Below, piece after piece: positions 25,508 through 35,812 of a stretch of DNA of 64,000 nucleotides. A program made the translations under genes and the position numbers. The stretch is from assembly GCF_004364245.1 (NCBI RefSeq), contig NZ_SOAV01000015.1, positions 62,001-126,000 of the forward strand, read 5' to 3'. The notes below the pieces were generated by a model. That model made no database searches. It was given only the letters and a program-made list of their open reading frames with translations, and was not told the origin of the DNA. This DNA comes from Streptomyces sp. BK208. Its GTDB lineage: Bacteria; Actinomycetota; Actinomycetes; Streptomycetales; Streptomycetaceae. Every line of letters begins with the position of its first letter. Position 1 is the first letter of the stretch.

Positions 25508-25873
25508 CACGGTTGGTCGCACGGTGCGGGCCGTCTCCGCAGTCGGCACCGTGGGTCACCGGATACGTGTCCGGGTGAGTGGCCCACCGCCAGCAGGACT
25601 TCCGCCGTCGCACGCGGCGACCGTTCGTGCCGCGTCCACCGCTTGCCCGGCCGACATCGCGGCCGCCGCTGGAGGCCGGCCTGCCGCCTCCTGGCCGCCC
25701 GTCGGCCCTCCCGCCGGCGGCCCACCGGCCGTCGCGATGCTGACCTGGGACGACGCGTCCTCGCGCGGTCGGCCGGGGCAAGCGGTAATCGCGGAGCGGG
25801 GGGAAGTGGATCAGTACCCGAAGCGGCCCGCGAAGGGAGTGTTTATCGTCAGGCAGACGACTAAGATCGCCGC
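25508..25873. other. Intergenic region before the NUDIX gene
   Basis: 366 bases with no gene I can support. The last 30 bases contain the inverted repeat and -10 described separately; the rest shows nothing recognisable. Confidence 0.5.
25846..25867 (+). promoter_or_regulatory. Inverted repeat overlapping a leaderless promoter of the NUDIX gene
   Basis: TCGTC-AGGCA-GACGA (25846-25860) is a perfect 5-5-5 repeat. It abuts TAAGAT (25862-25867), a -10 placed six bases before the ATG. Its position suits an operator for autoregulation. Confidence 0.5.
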
Positions 25874-26632
25874 ATGCCCTACGACCCGTCAGCCTTTCCG
25901 CCCTTCGCCGTCACTGTGGACCTGGTCGTGCTGACCGTGCGCCGCCACTCCCTGTGCGCGCTGGCCGTACGCAGGGGCGAGTCGCCGTTCCAGGGCCGCT
26001 GGGCCCTGCCCGGCGGGTTCGTACGGGCCGACGAGGACCTGGCGCAGGCGGCGGCGCGGGAGCTGGCCGAGGAGACCGGGCTGCGCGTCCACGACCCGGC
26101 CGCCCCGGCCGAGGACAGCGGCGCACACCTGGAGCAGCTCGCGACCTACGGCGACCCCGGACGCGACCCCCGGATGCGGGTGGTCAGCGTGGCCCACCTC
26201 GCACTCGCCCCCGACCTGCCCGCACCCCGGGCGGGCGGTGACGCCAGCAACGCCCGCTGGGCGCCGGTCGAGGAGCTGCTGGAACAGAGCGGCTACGGTC
26301 CCACCGGCGAGGCGGTGGCACCGCTCGCCTTCGACCATGCCCAGATCCTGGCGGACGGGGTGGAGCGGGCCCGCTCCAAGATCGAGTACTCGTCGCTGGC
26401 CACCGCGTTCTGCCCGCCCGAGTTCACCGTCGGTGAGCTGCGCCGCGTCTACGAGGCGGTGTGGAGCGTGGCGCTCGACCCCCGCAACTTCCATCGCAAG
26501 GTGACGGGCACGCCGGGCTTCCTCGTGCCCACCGGCGGGACGACCACCCGCCAGGGCGGCCGTCCCGCCCAGCTCTTCCGCGCCGGTGGCGCGACCCTCC
26601 TCAACCCTCCGATGCTGCGCCCCGAGGTCTGA
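25874..26632 (+). CDS. NUDIX hydrolase with NrtR-like C-terminal winged helix
   Basis: 252 residues. The NUDIX box is complete (GFVRADEDLAQAAARELAEE preceded by Gly and followed by TGL), so pyrophosphatase chemistry on an ADP-ribose or similar nucleoside diphosphate is possible. The C-terminal part (KIEYSSLATAFCPPEFTVGE, VYEAVWSVALDPRNFHRKV) matches the winged-helix domain of NrtR-type regulators, in which a NUDIX domain senses ADP-ribose and controls NAD biosynthesis. Unlike most NrtR proteins, the catalytic box is intact. No NAD gene is adjacent. A repeat in its own promoter suggests self-control. It is either an enzyme or a bifunctional regulator. Confidence 0.82.
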   Translation: MPYDPSAFPPFAVTVDLVVLTVRRHSLCALAVRRGESPFQGRWALPGGFVRADEDLAQAAARELAEETGLRVHDPAAPAEDSGAHLEQLATYGDPGRDPRMRVVSVAHLALAPDLPAPRAGGDASNARWAPVEELLEQSGYGPTGEAVAPLAFDHAQILADGVERARSKIEYSSLATAFCPPEFTVGELRRVYEAVWSVALDPRNFHRKVTGTPGFLVPTGGTTTRQGGRPAQLFRAGGATLLNPPMLRPEV

Positions 26633-26734
26633 CGCCGAAGCCGGGCGGAATCCCGGTGCCGGTGGCCTGCGAGGGATCCACGACGGGGTGCCGCCCCCGC
26701 CCCGGCAGGTCGTGCGGTGCCCGAAAAACCGGAT

Positions 26735-26749
26735 ATAGCACGCTATCTT
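26735..26749 (+). promoter_or_regulatory. Palindrome and -10 of the ABC fusion gene
   Basis: ATAGC-AC-GCTAT (26735-26746) overlaps TATCTT (26744-26749), which lies seven bases before the GTG start at 26757. This implies a leaderless message and a possible operator across the -10. Confidence 0.5.
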
Positions 26750-26756
26750 GCTTCGG

Positions 26757-28811
26757 GTGATCCAGGCCTTCGGACTGACCAGCAACCCCCGCAAGGAGCT
26801 TCCGCCCGCCGTCGACGACGTCTCGTTCGAGGCGCGCGCGGGCCGCGTCACCGCACTGCTCGGAGCATCGGGCGCCGGCAAGACGACGGTCCTCAGACTC
26901 ATGCTCGAGCTGCAACGCGGCCGTGGCCTCACCCACTTCAGAGGCCGCCCCCTGCACCGCATCGCCCACCCCTCCCGCGAGGTAGGCGTGCTGCTGGGGG
27001 ACGTCCCGGGCCACCCGGCGCGTACCGTGCGCGGCCATCTCCGCATGCTGTGCGCGGCCGCCGGTGTCCCCGTACGCAGGGCCGACGAGGTCCTGGAGTC
27101 GGCCGGACTCGCGCACCTGCGCGACGAACGCCTCGGCACCCTCTCCCGGGGCATGGACCGGCGCCTCGGCCTGGCCTGCGCGCTGGTGCCCGACCCGCAC
27201 ACCCTGGTCTTCGACGACCCCGCCTGCGCTCTCTCCGCCCCCGACGCACGGCTTCTGCACGACGCGCTGCGCGCCCACGCCGCCCAGGGCGGCACGGTCC
27301 TGTTCACCACGCCCGACCCCAAGGAGGCCGCGCGCGGCGCCGACCACGTCGTCACGCTGGAGCGGGGCAGAGTCGTCGCCGACCAGGAGGCGGCGGAGTT
27401 CTCCCGCACCCGGCTGCGCCCCCGCGTCGTCGTCCGCAGCCCGCACGCGGCCCGCCTCGCCGCTCTGGTGACCAAGGAGGCCCGCACGGCACGCCGTTCC
27501 GTCGAGGTGGTACGCGAGGGCGGCAACCGGCTCGCGGTGTACGGCAGTACGTGCGCCGACGTCGGTGAGACGGCCTTCCGGCACGGCATCCTGGTGCACC
27601 GACTGGCCGACGAGGTGGGCGACATGGGCCCCGGCGCCGGTGAGGTCCCCGCCGCCCGGAACCAGGAGCGACGGGAGACGTCCGGCGAACGTGCGCGGGG
27701 CACCGGGACGCCGAGCGCGCCCCGCCCGACGCTCGCCGGCCCCCCGGTGTCTCACGCCGGCGCCGCACAGCCGCACCCCGGCACCCGGCCCCTCGACGGT
27801 CCCCGGCAGGCGCCCACCACCCAAGAGGATCCCGGCGGCCCCGCGGCCGGGGCCGCCCTCCACAGGGCCCCTGGGCCCCGGAACGCCCCGGCCCCCGGCC
27901 GTCACCCGCACCCCTCCGAGCCCACCGCCCCCGACGCGGGCCCGCACCGTACCCCGCGCCCGTTCGCCGTTCTCACGCCGGGGCCGGCGAGGCGAGGGAA
28001 GCCGGTGGACACGCTTCCGCCTCCCATCTCCGTCCGTTCCGCCCCCAGCCCCCTGCGGCCGCTGCGCTACGAACTGCGTCGTGCGACGGGCGTCGGCACC
28101 GGATTCGTCGTCGGTGCGCTGGTGCTCCTCGTGTCCGCCGCCACCGCCGTGGTGCTGGCCCGGATCGGACACACCCCGCAGCCGCGGCTCCTCGCCGCCT
28201 GGCCCCGGGAGTTCCCGCTGCCGCCCGCGGCGCTGGGCGCCGGGCTGCTCGGCGCCCTCGCCTTCGGCGACGAGTTCCGCCACCCCGCGCTGGCGGCGGA
28301 CCGCGGCACCGTGCCCCGCCGTATGGGGCTGCTGACCGCCAAACTCCTCGTCTCCGCGGCCGTGGCGCTGCTCCTTGCAACCCTGACGGTGGGCTGTGAC
28401 GCCCAAGTGCTGCGCCTGTTCTACGGGCCGGAGTTCTCGGAGGTCCCGGCCGACTGGTCCGCCCTGAGTGCCGGTTGGCTCGGGCTCGTCGTGGGGTGCG
28501 CCTGGTCCGGCGTGCTCGCCGCGGGCATCTTCCGGTCCACCACCGCCGGGCTGGCGGCGGTCGTCGCCGTTCCGGTCCTCGTCGTACCGCTCGTACAGAA
28601 GGTCTGGGAGGGCCCGTCCGTACGGACGGCCACCGGCCTCCCGCTGCGCGTGCGCGAGATCCTCCTGACCCAGTGGCCGTTCGGAGGCGAGCGGTACGTG
28701 GTGGAGCTGCTGACTCTCGTCTCTCAACCCGTGGGCGGCGCAATGACGTTGTCGCTGACCACCCTGCTCTGCGCGTATCTGTTCATGACCCTGCGCAGCA
28801 GGGTCCGATGA
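26757..28811 (+). CDS. ABC transporter ATPase-permease fusion with degenerate ATPase motifs
   Basis: 684 residues. Residues 1-215 are an ABC ATPase: Walker A GASGAGKT, signature LSRGM (for LSGGQ) and Walker B TLVFDDP. The catalytic Glu after Walker B is Asp, and the switch histidine region reads LFTTPDPKEAA with no His, so hydrolysis may be weak. A regulatory-like region ends near residue 290. A 130-residue Pro/Arg-rich linker follows, and then a membrane domain with about six segments (GTGFVVGALVLLVSAATAVV onward) of ABC-2 type. GTG 26757 is preferred over TTG 26748 because of the leaderless -10. It ends 161 bp before whiH and may be developmentally connected. The substrate is unknown. Confidence 0.82.
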   Translation: MIQAFGLTSNPRKELPPAVDDVSFEARAGRVTALLGASGAGKTTVLRLMLELQRGRGLTHFRGRPLHRIAHPSREVGVLLGDVPGHPARTVRGHLRMLCAAAGVPVRRADEVLESAGLAHLRDERLGTLSRGMDRRLGLACALVPDPHTLVFDDPACALSAPDARLLHDALRAHAAQGGTVLFTTPDPKEAARGADHVVTLERGRVVADQEAAEFSRTRLRPRVVVRSPHAARLAALVTKEARTARRSVEVVREGGNRLAVYGSTCADVGETAFRHGILVHRLADEVGDMGPGAGEVPAARNQERRETSGERARGTGTPSAPRPTLAGPPVSHAGAAQPHPGTRPLDGPRQAPTTQEDPGGPAAGAALHRAPGPRNAPAPGRHPHPSEPTAPDAGPHRTPRPFAVLTPGPARRGKPVDTLPPPISVRSAPSPLRPLRYELRRATGVGTGFVVGALVLLVSAATAVVLARIGHTPQPRLLAAWPREFPLPPAALGAGLLGALAFGDEFRHPALAADRGTVPRRMGLLTAKLLVSAAVALLLATLTVGCDAQVLRLFYGPEFSEVPADWSALSAGWLGLVVGCAWSGVLAAGIFRSTTAGLAAVVAVPVLVVPLVQKVWEGPSVRTATGLPLRVREILLTQWPFGGERYVVELLTLVSQPVGGAMTLSLTTLLCAYLFMTLRSRVR

Positions 28812-28872
28812 CCTCTGTCTCACCCTGTCGTTCCGACCGTGCGCGCAACTCCCCGGGGAAAGCCCATTTCTT

Positions 28873-28880
28873 TCCGATAA
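28873..28880 (+). promoter_or_regulatory. WhiG-type -10 upstream of whiH (candidate)
   Basis: TCCGATAA differs by one base from the sigma-WhiG -10 GCCGATAA. whiH is a known WhiG target in S. coelicolor. I could not place a TAAA -35 at the expected distance, so the assignment is tentative. Confidence 0.4.
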
Positions 28881-28972
28881 GGCGTCAATTGCGACGGGGT
28901 GAGCGATCACCCTTTCGTGTGCTTTTCACCAAAGACCTCAAGGGAGTTGGGATCCGCGCCGACAAAGGATGC

Positions 28973-29860
28973 GTGAGTACCCTTGCGCACACCATGATGA
29001 CCGCCGCCCGTTCCGCCGACTCCGGCCTCGTGAACCCGGGCGAACTCGACCGCTACCCGTACGCCGAGACGCCCGCCGTCGACCGCGTAGGAGCGCCCTC
29101 CTGGGAAGGAGTGGAGCCCGAGCTGGGCCGCGTGGGCCGACGCTCCACGGGAAACCGCGGACGCGGGCTGCACGGGCAACTCGTCCAGCAGCTGGGCCAG
29201 ATGATCGTTTCGGGCGACCTGGGTGCCGACCGGCCGCTGGTGCCCGAGGAGATCGGGCAGCGTTTCGAGGTCTCCCGCACCGTGGTGCGCGAGTCACTCC
29301 GCGTCCTGGAGGCCAAGGGGCTGGTCAGTGCTCGCCCCAACGTCGGCACCCGGGTGCGCCCCGTCAGTGACTGGAACCTCCTGGACCCGGACATCATCGA
29401 ATGGCGTGCCTTCGGACCGCAGCGCGACGACCAGCGCCGCGAGCTGAACGAGCTGCGCTGGACGATCGAGCCGCTCGCCGCGCGCCTGGCCGCCGGGCAC
29501 GGCCGCGAGGACGTCCAGCAGCGGCTGTCGGACATGGTCGGGATCATGGGGCACGCCATGGGGCAGGGGGACGCGCTCACCTTCTCCCGTGCCGATGCCG
29601 AGTTCCACACCCTGCTCATCCAGGTCGCGGGCAACCGGATGCTGGACCATCTGTCCGGGATCGTCTCCGCCGCCCTCCACGTCTCCGGCGGACCGGTCAC
29701 GGGCTGTGACCGGCCGAACGACGCGTCGCTCGCCCAGCACGGCAGAATCGTCGACGCCCTCGCCACCGGCGACGGCTCCGCGGCCGAGGCGGCCATGCGC
29801 CAGCTTCTGACCGTCCACCCCGAGGTGGAACGCGTGGTGCCCGCCCCGCGCGAGCACTGA
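28973..29860 (+). CDS. whiH: Sporulation regulator WhiH (GntR/FadR family)
   Basis: 295 residues. A 70-residue N-terminal extension precedes the GntR winged helix (GLHGQLVQQLGQMIVSGDLG ... GQRFEVSRTVVRESLRVLEAKGLVSARPNVGTRV) and a FadR-type C-terminal ligand-binding domain (RRELNELRWTIEPLAARLAA, SRADAEFHTLLIQVAGN, HGRIVDALATGDGSAAEAAM). Immediate linkage to hrdB and the full-length match identify WhiH, which directs sporulation septation in aerial hyphae. GTG 28973 gives the expected length; ATG 28994 or 28997 are alternatives. It ends in a strong hairpin. Confidence 0.9.
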   Translation: MSTLAHTMMTAARSADSGLVNPGELDRYPYAETPAVDRVGAPSWEGVEPELGRVGRRSTGNRGRGLHGQLVQQLGQMIVSGDLGADRPLVPEEIGQRFEVSRTVVRESLRVLEAKGLVSARPNVGTRVRPVSDWNLLDPDIIEWRAFGPQRDDQRRELNELRWTIEPLAARLAAGHGREDVQQRLSDMVGIMGHAMGQGDALTFSRADAEFHTLLIQVAGNRMLDHLSGIVSAALHVSGGPVTGCDRPNDASLAQHGRIVDALATGDGSAAEAAMRQLLTVHPEVERVVPAPREH

Positions 29861-29935
29861 CCGCTTTCCGCCGCGACGGCGCGTTCCGGTCACGCCGAAC
29901 CCCTCCTGTGGCAGTGGCCGGCCGACGCCGTCCCC

Positions 29936-29977
29936 GTCGGACCCCGCGGACCCGCTCAGGGTCTCGCGGGGTCCGAC
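29936..29977 (+). terminator. whiH terminator
   Basis: A 13-bp perfect outer stem (GTCGGACCCCGCG) and a 5-bp inner stem separated by one bulged T, with a five-base loop. Confidence 0.82.
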
Positions 29978-30118
29978 GGTGTGATGAGAGGCTGAGCCTT
30001 CCCGCGGTGCACGGTGCCCGGAAGCCATGAGCTGGTGACCTTTTTCATCCGTATCTGACCGGTTTTGATTGCTTACGGGGTGTGACTCGGGCCACGCGGA
30101 TTGGGCGTAACGCTCTTG

Positions 30119-30144
30119 GGAACAACACGATGACCTAAGAGGTG
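30119..30144 (+). promoter_or_regulatory. Candidate sigma-R-type promoter of hrdB
   Basis: GGAAC, 18 bases, then GTG resembles the sigma-R consensus GGAAT-N18-GTT. The thiol-stress sigma factor is known to activate one hrdB promoter in S. coelicolor. One mismatch in each element. Confidence 0.45.
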
Positions 30145-30292
30145 ACAGCCGCGGAGGGAATACAGCCGTCGTTCACGGCGCTGTGCATCTCCCGGCCCGC
30201 CCGCACCGTCGGCCCATCCCAAGCCGGTGGTCGGCTCCCGTCCGCCGTGGACGGGGCCGGAAGCCGTTTTTCAACGTTCCGAGAGGTTGTTC

Positions 30293-31825
<1,533 letters not shown>

Positions 31826-31866
31826 GTCGCGGCAGCCCGTAGGGGCGACCACGGTACGAGCGACGA

Positions 31867-31897
31867 GGCCCGGTCCCGCCAGGTGCGGAACCGGGCC
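31867..31897 (+). terminator. hrdB terminator
   Basis: A stem of GGCCCGGT plus CCGC with one C-A mismatch and a five-base loop, 41 bases after the stop. Confidence 0.7.
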
Positions 31898-31980
31898 TTC
31901 GCGCTGGGGCAGCGGGTGCGCGGCACGGCGTACTGGATCACTCTGGGTGTCTCGTGACCACCTGTGAGTGAGGAGCCCGC

Positions 31981-32838
31981 ATGCGTCGTCTCTTTGCCCG
32001 GACACTGGCCCGGCCGCTGGTGCTGGCGGCCGCCGCGACCGCGATACCGCTGGGGACCGCCGTCCCCGCCGCCGCCGACAGCATCGTCGTCGGGGGTTTC
32101 CCGGTCGAGGTGTCCGACAGTCCGTGGACCGTGGCCCTGGCCAGTCGTGACCGGTTCGGAGGTAGCCGGGCGGGGCAGTTCTGCGGGGGAGTGGCCGTCG
32201 GCCGGACCACCGTGCTCACGGCAGCCCACTGTCTGGGCGAGCAGGTGCTCGGGTCTCCGCCGGAGGAGGTCGACGACCTGAGGGTCATCGCCGGCCGGAC
32301 CGATCTGCTCTCGGACCAGGGCCGGGAGATCCCCGTCCGCTCCGTCTGGGTCAATCCGGAGCACGACGACAGCAGCAACGCCGGCGACTTCGCGGTGCTC
32401 ACTCTCTCCGAGGCGCTTCCCGCGGGCTCCGTCCTGGGGATGGCGGCAGAGGGCGACCGGGCGTACACGGCCGGCACCGCGGCTCTCGTCTACGGCTGGG
32501 GCGACACCTCGGGAGCCGGCGACTACGCGAACGGTCTGCACGCGGCCCGCGTGCGGGTGCTGCCCGACGCGTCCTGCGAGCGCGCGTATCCGGGGAGCGA
32601 CGACGGGCGGTACCTCGCGAGCTCCATGCTCTGCGCCGGGCAGGAGGCAGGCGGCCGCGACGCCTGTCAGGGGGACAGCGGAGGGCCGCTGGTCGGCGAG
32701 GGGAGGCTCATCGGCCTCGTGTCCTGGGGGAGTGGCTGTGGGCGACCGGGCAGCCCCGGCGTCTACACGCGCGTCTCGGCGGTGCTGCGGACGCTGGGCT
32801 GGGACGACACTGCCGCACGGCAGCACGAGGGCGCCTGA
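31981..32838 (+). CDS. Secreted trypsin-like (S1) serine protease
   Basis: 285 residues. A 34-residue signal peptide (MRRLFARTLARPLVLAAAAT ... AVPAAADS) is followed almost at once by IVVGGFPVEV, the IVGG-type mature N-terminus, so there is hardly any propeptide. The catalytic triad is complete: LTAAHC (His), GDFAVLTL (Asp), DACQGDSGGPL (Ser). The Asp two residues before CQGDSGG places the S1-pocket Asp and indicates trypsin specificity (cleavage after Lys/Arg). The cysteines fit three disulphides. ATG 31981 follows GAGGAG. It probably acts extracellularly. It sits between hrdB and a convergent small zinc protein. Confidence 0.93.
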   Translation: MRRLFARTLARPLVLAAAATAIPLGTAVPAAADSIVVGGFPVEVSDSPWTVALASRDRFGGSRAGQFCGGVAVGRTTVLTAAHCLGEQVLGSPPEEVDDLRVIAGRTDLLSDQGREIPVRSVWVNPEHDDSSNAGDFAVLTLSEALPAGSVLGMAAEGDRAYTAGTAALVYGWGDTSGAGDYANGLHAARVRVLPDASCERAYPGSDDGRYLASSMLCAGQEAGGRDACQGDSGGPLVGEGRLIGLVSWGSGCGRPGSPGVYTRVSAVLRTLGWDDTAARQHEGA

Positions 32839-32869
32839 GGGCCGCTGAGAGCCTGCCGGGCACGAGTAC

Positions 32870-32904
32870 GGGCGGCCGCATCCGGGATCCGGAGGCGGCC
32901 GCCC
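32870..32904. terminator. Terminator between protease and DUF7455 gene
   Basis: A 10-bp perfect stem GGGCGGCCGC with a 15-base loop, between two convergent stops. Confidence 0.7.
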
Positions 32905-32949
32905 GTTCATCGGCCTCAGCCGATTCGGCTCGTCGTCGGGCGCGTCGGG

Positions 32950-33180
32950 TCAGCGCTCTTCCTCGGCGGAAGATGCCGGAACGGCCGTCAGCCGCTCCGT
33001 CTCGTCCTGTATCTCAGCGGCGATCTTCTTGAGTTCCGGCTCGAACTTGCGCCCGTGGTGGGCGCAGAAGAGCAGTTCTCCGCCGCTCAGCAGGACGACG
33101 CGCAGGTATGCCTGGGCGCCGCAGCGGTCGCAGCGATCGGCGGCCGTCAGCGGGCTTGCGGAAGTCAGAACAGTAGTCAC
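32950..33180 (-). CDS. Small zinc-binding DUF7455 protein
   Basis: 76 residues. A single zinc knuckle CDRCGAQAYLRVVLLSGGEL with FCAHHGRKF supplies CxxC and a Cys/His pair, followed by a helical tail KKIAAEIQDE. It is highly conserved in actinomycetes downstream of the hrdB locus; the function is unknown. GTG 33180 has GAAGAGG five bases upstream. It converges on the S1 protease and is divergent from parE. Confidence 0.88.
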   Translation of the reverse strand: MTTVLTSASPLTAADRCDRCGAQAYLRVVLLSGGELLFCAHHGRKFEPELKKIAAEIQDETERLTAVPASSAEEER

Positions 33181-33620
33181 GTCGCCTCTTCTCTAGCTCG
33201 ACGAGCTGTCGTACCAGGGTCAACATCCAACCAGCCCCAAAACGTTCCCGCTCGTGGCTTTTCCTCGAAAAAACTTTCCGAGGGGCCGGCTGTTGCCGAT
33301 TGGCGGCGAATGTGCCGTATTGCGTGTCTCTGTGTCGTACGGGTTCGCGCTGTCGGTCAGTGTCGGTCCGGCCGGCTGGGTTGCCGGTTTGTTCATGAGG
33401 ACGTGCCCGGAGCCTAAATGGTTCATGCCTCGAAGGGAACGTGATGTGTACTTCACCCCATCGAGGGATCGAACAGGCATGCGACCCTGGACTAGGGTGA
33501 GTCGGAGACGAGGGTGGCGTTACAACGGCTCTACCAGGCCTCGGTACCCTCTGACCGGTGAACCGAGCCGCGCCCTTACCCAGCGGGGCCCCATCTGAAA
33601 TTCAGCGAGGAGCGAACCGC
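33181..33620. other. parE upstream region
   Basis: 440 bases between the divergent DUF7455 and parE starts. It contains the parE promoter described separately and no gene I can support. The parE frame is open back to a GTG at 33558, but the ribosome-binding site favours 33621. Confidence 0.55.
33469..33498 (+). promoter_or_regulatory. Candidate parE promoter
   Basis: TCGAAC (33469-33474), an 18-bp spacer and TAGGGT (33493-33498) form a plausible HrdB-type promoter about 115 bases before the start codon. Confidence 0.45.
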
Positions 33621-35744
33621 GTGACCGCCGAGACATCCGTGCCGTCCACTGCGCTGCTGGCAGGAGCAGACCGGGACGGATCCAACTACACCGCGCGGCA
33701 CCTGCTCGTCCTCGAGGGGCTCGAGGCCGTACGCAAGCGTCCGGGCATGTACATCGGATCCACCGACAGCCGTGGCCTGATGCACTGCCTGTGGGAGATC
33801 ATCGACAACTCGGTCGACGAGGCCCTGGGTGGTTACTGTGACCACATCGAGGTGATCCTCCACGACGACGCCTCGGTGGAGGTCCGGGACAACGGCCGGG
33901 GCATCCCGGTCGACATCGAGCCCAAGACCGGCCTGTCCGGCGTCGAGGTCGTCATGACCAAGCTGCACGCCGGCGGCAAGTTCGGAGGCGGCGCCTACGC
34001 CGCCTCCGGCGGTCTGCACGGCGTCGGCGCCTCCGTGGTGAACGCCCTGTCCGCCCGCCTGGACATCGAGGTCGACCTCGGCGGGCACACCCACGCCATC
34101 AGTTTCCGGCGGGGCGTCCCGGGCACCTTCGCGAAGACCGGACCGGACGCCAGGTTCGAGCCCGGCAGCGGACTGCGCAAGGTCAAGAAGGTTCCCAAGA
34201 ACCGCCGCGGCACGCGCGTGCGGTACTGGGCGGACCGCCAGATCTTCCTCAAGGACGCGAAGCTCTCCCTGGACACGCTGCACCAGCGGGCCCGCCAGAC
34301 CGCGTTCCTGGTGCCCGGACTGACGATCGTCGTGCGCGACGAGTTCGGTCTGGGCGACGGGGGCAGCAAGGGCGAGGAGTCGTTCCGCTTCGACGGTGGC
34401 ATCAGCGAGTTCTGCGAGTTCCTGGCCGGCGACCGGCCGGTCTGCGACGTCCTCCGCTTCAGCGGACAGGGCAGCTTCAAGGAGACGGTCCCGGTCCTGG
34501 ACGAGGACGGGCAGATGACGCCCAGCGAGGTCACCCGCGACCTCGGCGTGGACGTCGCGCTGCGCTGGGGCACCGGATACGACACCACCGTCAGGTCGTT
34601 CGTCAACATCATCGCCACGCCGAAGGGCGGCACCCACGTCGCCGGCTTCGAGCAGGCCGTCGCCAAGACGATGAACGAGGTGCTGCGCGCCAAGAAGATG
34701 CTGCGCGTCGCCGAGGACGACATCGTGAAGGACGACGCGCTGGAAGGGCTGACGGCGGTCGTGACGGTCCGGCTCGCCGAGCCGCAGTTCGAGGGCCAGA
34801 CCAAGGAGGTCCTCGGCACCTCGGCCGCCCGCCGGATCGTGAACACCGTGATCAGCAGGGAACTGAAGGCGTTCCTGACCTCGACCAAGCGTGACGCGGC
34901 CCAGCAGGCCCGGGTGGTCATGGAGAAGGCCGTCGCCGCGGCCCGCACCCGCATCGCCGCCCGCCAGCACAAGGACGCCCAGCGCCGCAAGACGGCCCTG
35001 GAGTCCTCCTCGCTGCCCGCGAAGCTCGCCGACTGCCGCAGCGACGACGTCGACCGCAGCGAGCTGTTCATCGTCGAGGGCGACTCCGCCCTGGGCACGG
35101 CCAAGCTCGCCCGGAACTCCGAGTTTCAGGCGCTGCTGCCGATCCGCGGCAAGATCCTCAACGTCCAGAAGTCGTCCGTGACGGACATGCTGAAGAACGC
35201 CGAGTGCGGGGCGATCATCCAGGTCATAGGAGCGGGGTCGGGCCGTACCTTCGACATCGACGCGGCCCGCTACGGCAAGATCATCATGATGACCGACGCC
35301 GATGTGGACGGCTCCCACATCCGCACCCTGCTGCTGACCCTGTTCCACCGGTACATGCGGCCCATGGTGGAGGCGGGACGGGTGTTCGCCGCGGTGCCGC
35401 CGCTGCACCGCATCGAGCTGATCCAGCCGAAGAAGGGCCAGGACAAGTACGTCTACACGTACTCGGACCGGGAGCTGCGCGACAAGCTCATGGAGTTCCA
35501 GAGCAAGAACATCCGGTACAAGGACTCCATCCAGCGCTACAAGGGTCTGGGCGAGATGGACGCCGACCAGCTGGCGGAGACCACCATGGACCCGCGTCAC
35601 CGCACTCTGCGCCGGATCAACCTCACCGACCTGGACTCCGCCGAGCAGGTCTTCGATCTGCTGATGGGCAACGACGTCGCGCCCCGCAAGGAGTTCATCT
35701 CCAGCTCCGCGGCCACGCTGGACCGGTCGCGCATCGACGCGTGA
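33621..35744 (+). CDS. parE: DNA topoisomerase IV subunit B
   Basis: 707 residues. The GHKL ATPase domain shows RPGMYIGS, DNSVDEALGG, DNGRGIPVDI and GGLHGVGASVVNALS. The transducer has AVVTVRLAEPQFEGQTK. The TOPRIM domain has VEGDSALGTAK and MMTDADVDGSHIRTLLLT, and the C-terminus ends in RYKGLGEMDADQLAETTMDP. It lacks the long insert of some gyrase B proteins and lies in the same region as parC, which identifies it as the topoisomerase IV rather than the gyrase subunit. It decatenates replicated chromosomes with ParC. GTG 33621 follows GCGAGGAGC. parC is 13.6 kb away on the other strand rather than adjacent. Confidence 0.95.
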   Translation: MTAETSVPSTALLAGADRDGSNYTARHLLVLEGLEAVRKRPGMYIGSTDSRGLMHCLWEIIDNSVDEALGGYCDHIEVILHDDASVEVRDNGRGIPVDIEPKTGLSGVEVVMTKLHAGGKFGGGAYAASGGLHGVGASVVNALSARLDIEVDLGGHTHAISFRRGVPGTFAKTGPDARFEPGSGLRKVKKVPKNRRGTRVRYWADRQIFLKDAKLSLDTLHQRARQTAFLVPGLTIVVRDEFGLGDGGSKGEESFRFDGGISEFCEFLAGDRPVCDVLRFSGQGSFKETVPVLDEDGQMTPSEVTRDLGVDVALRWGTGYDTTVRSFVNIIATPKGGTHVAGFEQAVAKTMNEVLRAKKMLRVAEDDIVKDDALEGLTAVVTVRLAEPQFEGQTKEVLGTSAARRIVNTVISRELKAFLTSTKRDAAQQARVVMEKAVAAARTRIAARQHKDAQRRKTALESSSLPAKLADCRSDDVDRSELFIVEGDSALGTAKLARNSEFQALLPIRGKILNVQKSSVTDMLKNAECGAIIQVIGAGSGRTFDIDAARYGKIIMMTDADVDGSHIRTLLLTLFHRYMRPMVEAGRVFAAVPPLHRIELIQPKKGQDKYVYTYSDRELRDKLMEFQSKNIRYKDSIQRYKGLGEMDADQLAETTMDPRHRTLRRINLTDLDSAEQVFDLLMGNDVAPRKEFISSSAATLDRSRIDA

Positions 35745-35759
35745 GGATGCTCAGCCGTC

Positions 35760-35793
35760 GGACCGGGCCCGGGAGCGACACCGGGCCCGGTCC
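35760..35793 (+). terminator. parE terminator
   Basis: A 13-bp perfect stem (GGACCGGGCCCGG) with an eight-base loop, 15 bases after the stop. Confidence 0.8.
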
Positions 35794-35812
35794 GGCGTAG
35801 GGGCCCACGCCC

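Larger units (their letters stand above)
29861..30292. other. hrdB upstream region
   Basis: 432 bases. From left to right it holds the whiH terminator, about 140 bases with no recognised element, the candidate stress promoter described separately, and a leader of more than 130 bases before the hrdB start. I could not identify the main vegetative promoter of hrdB with confidence. Confidence 0.55.
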
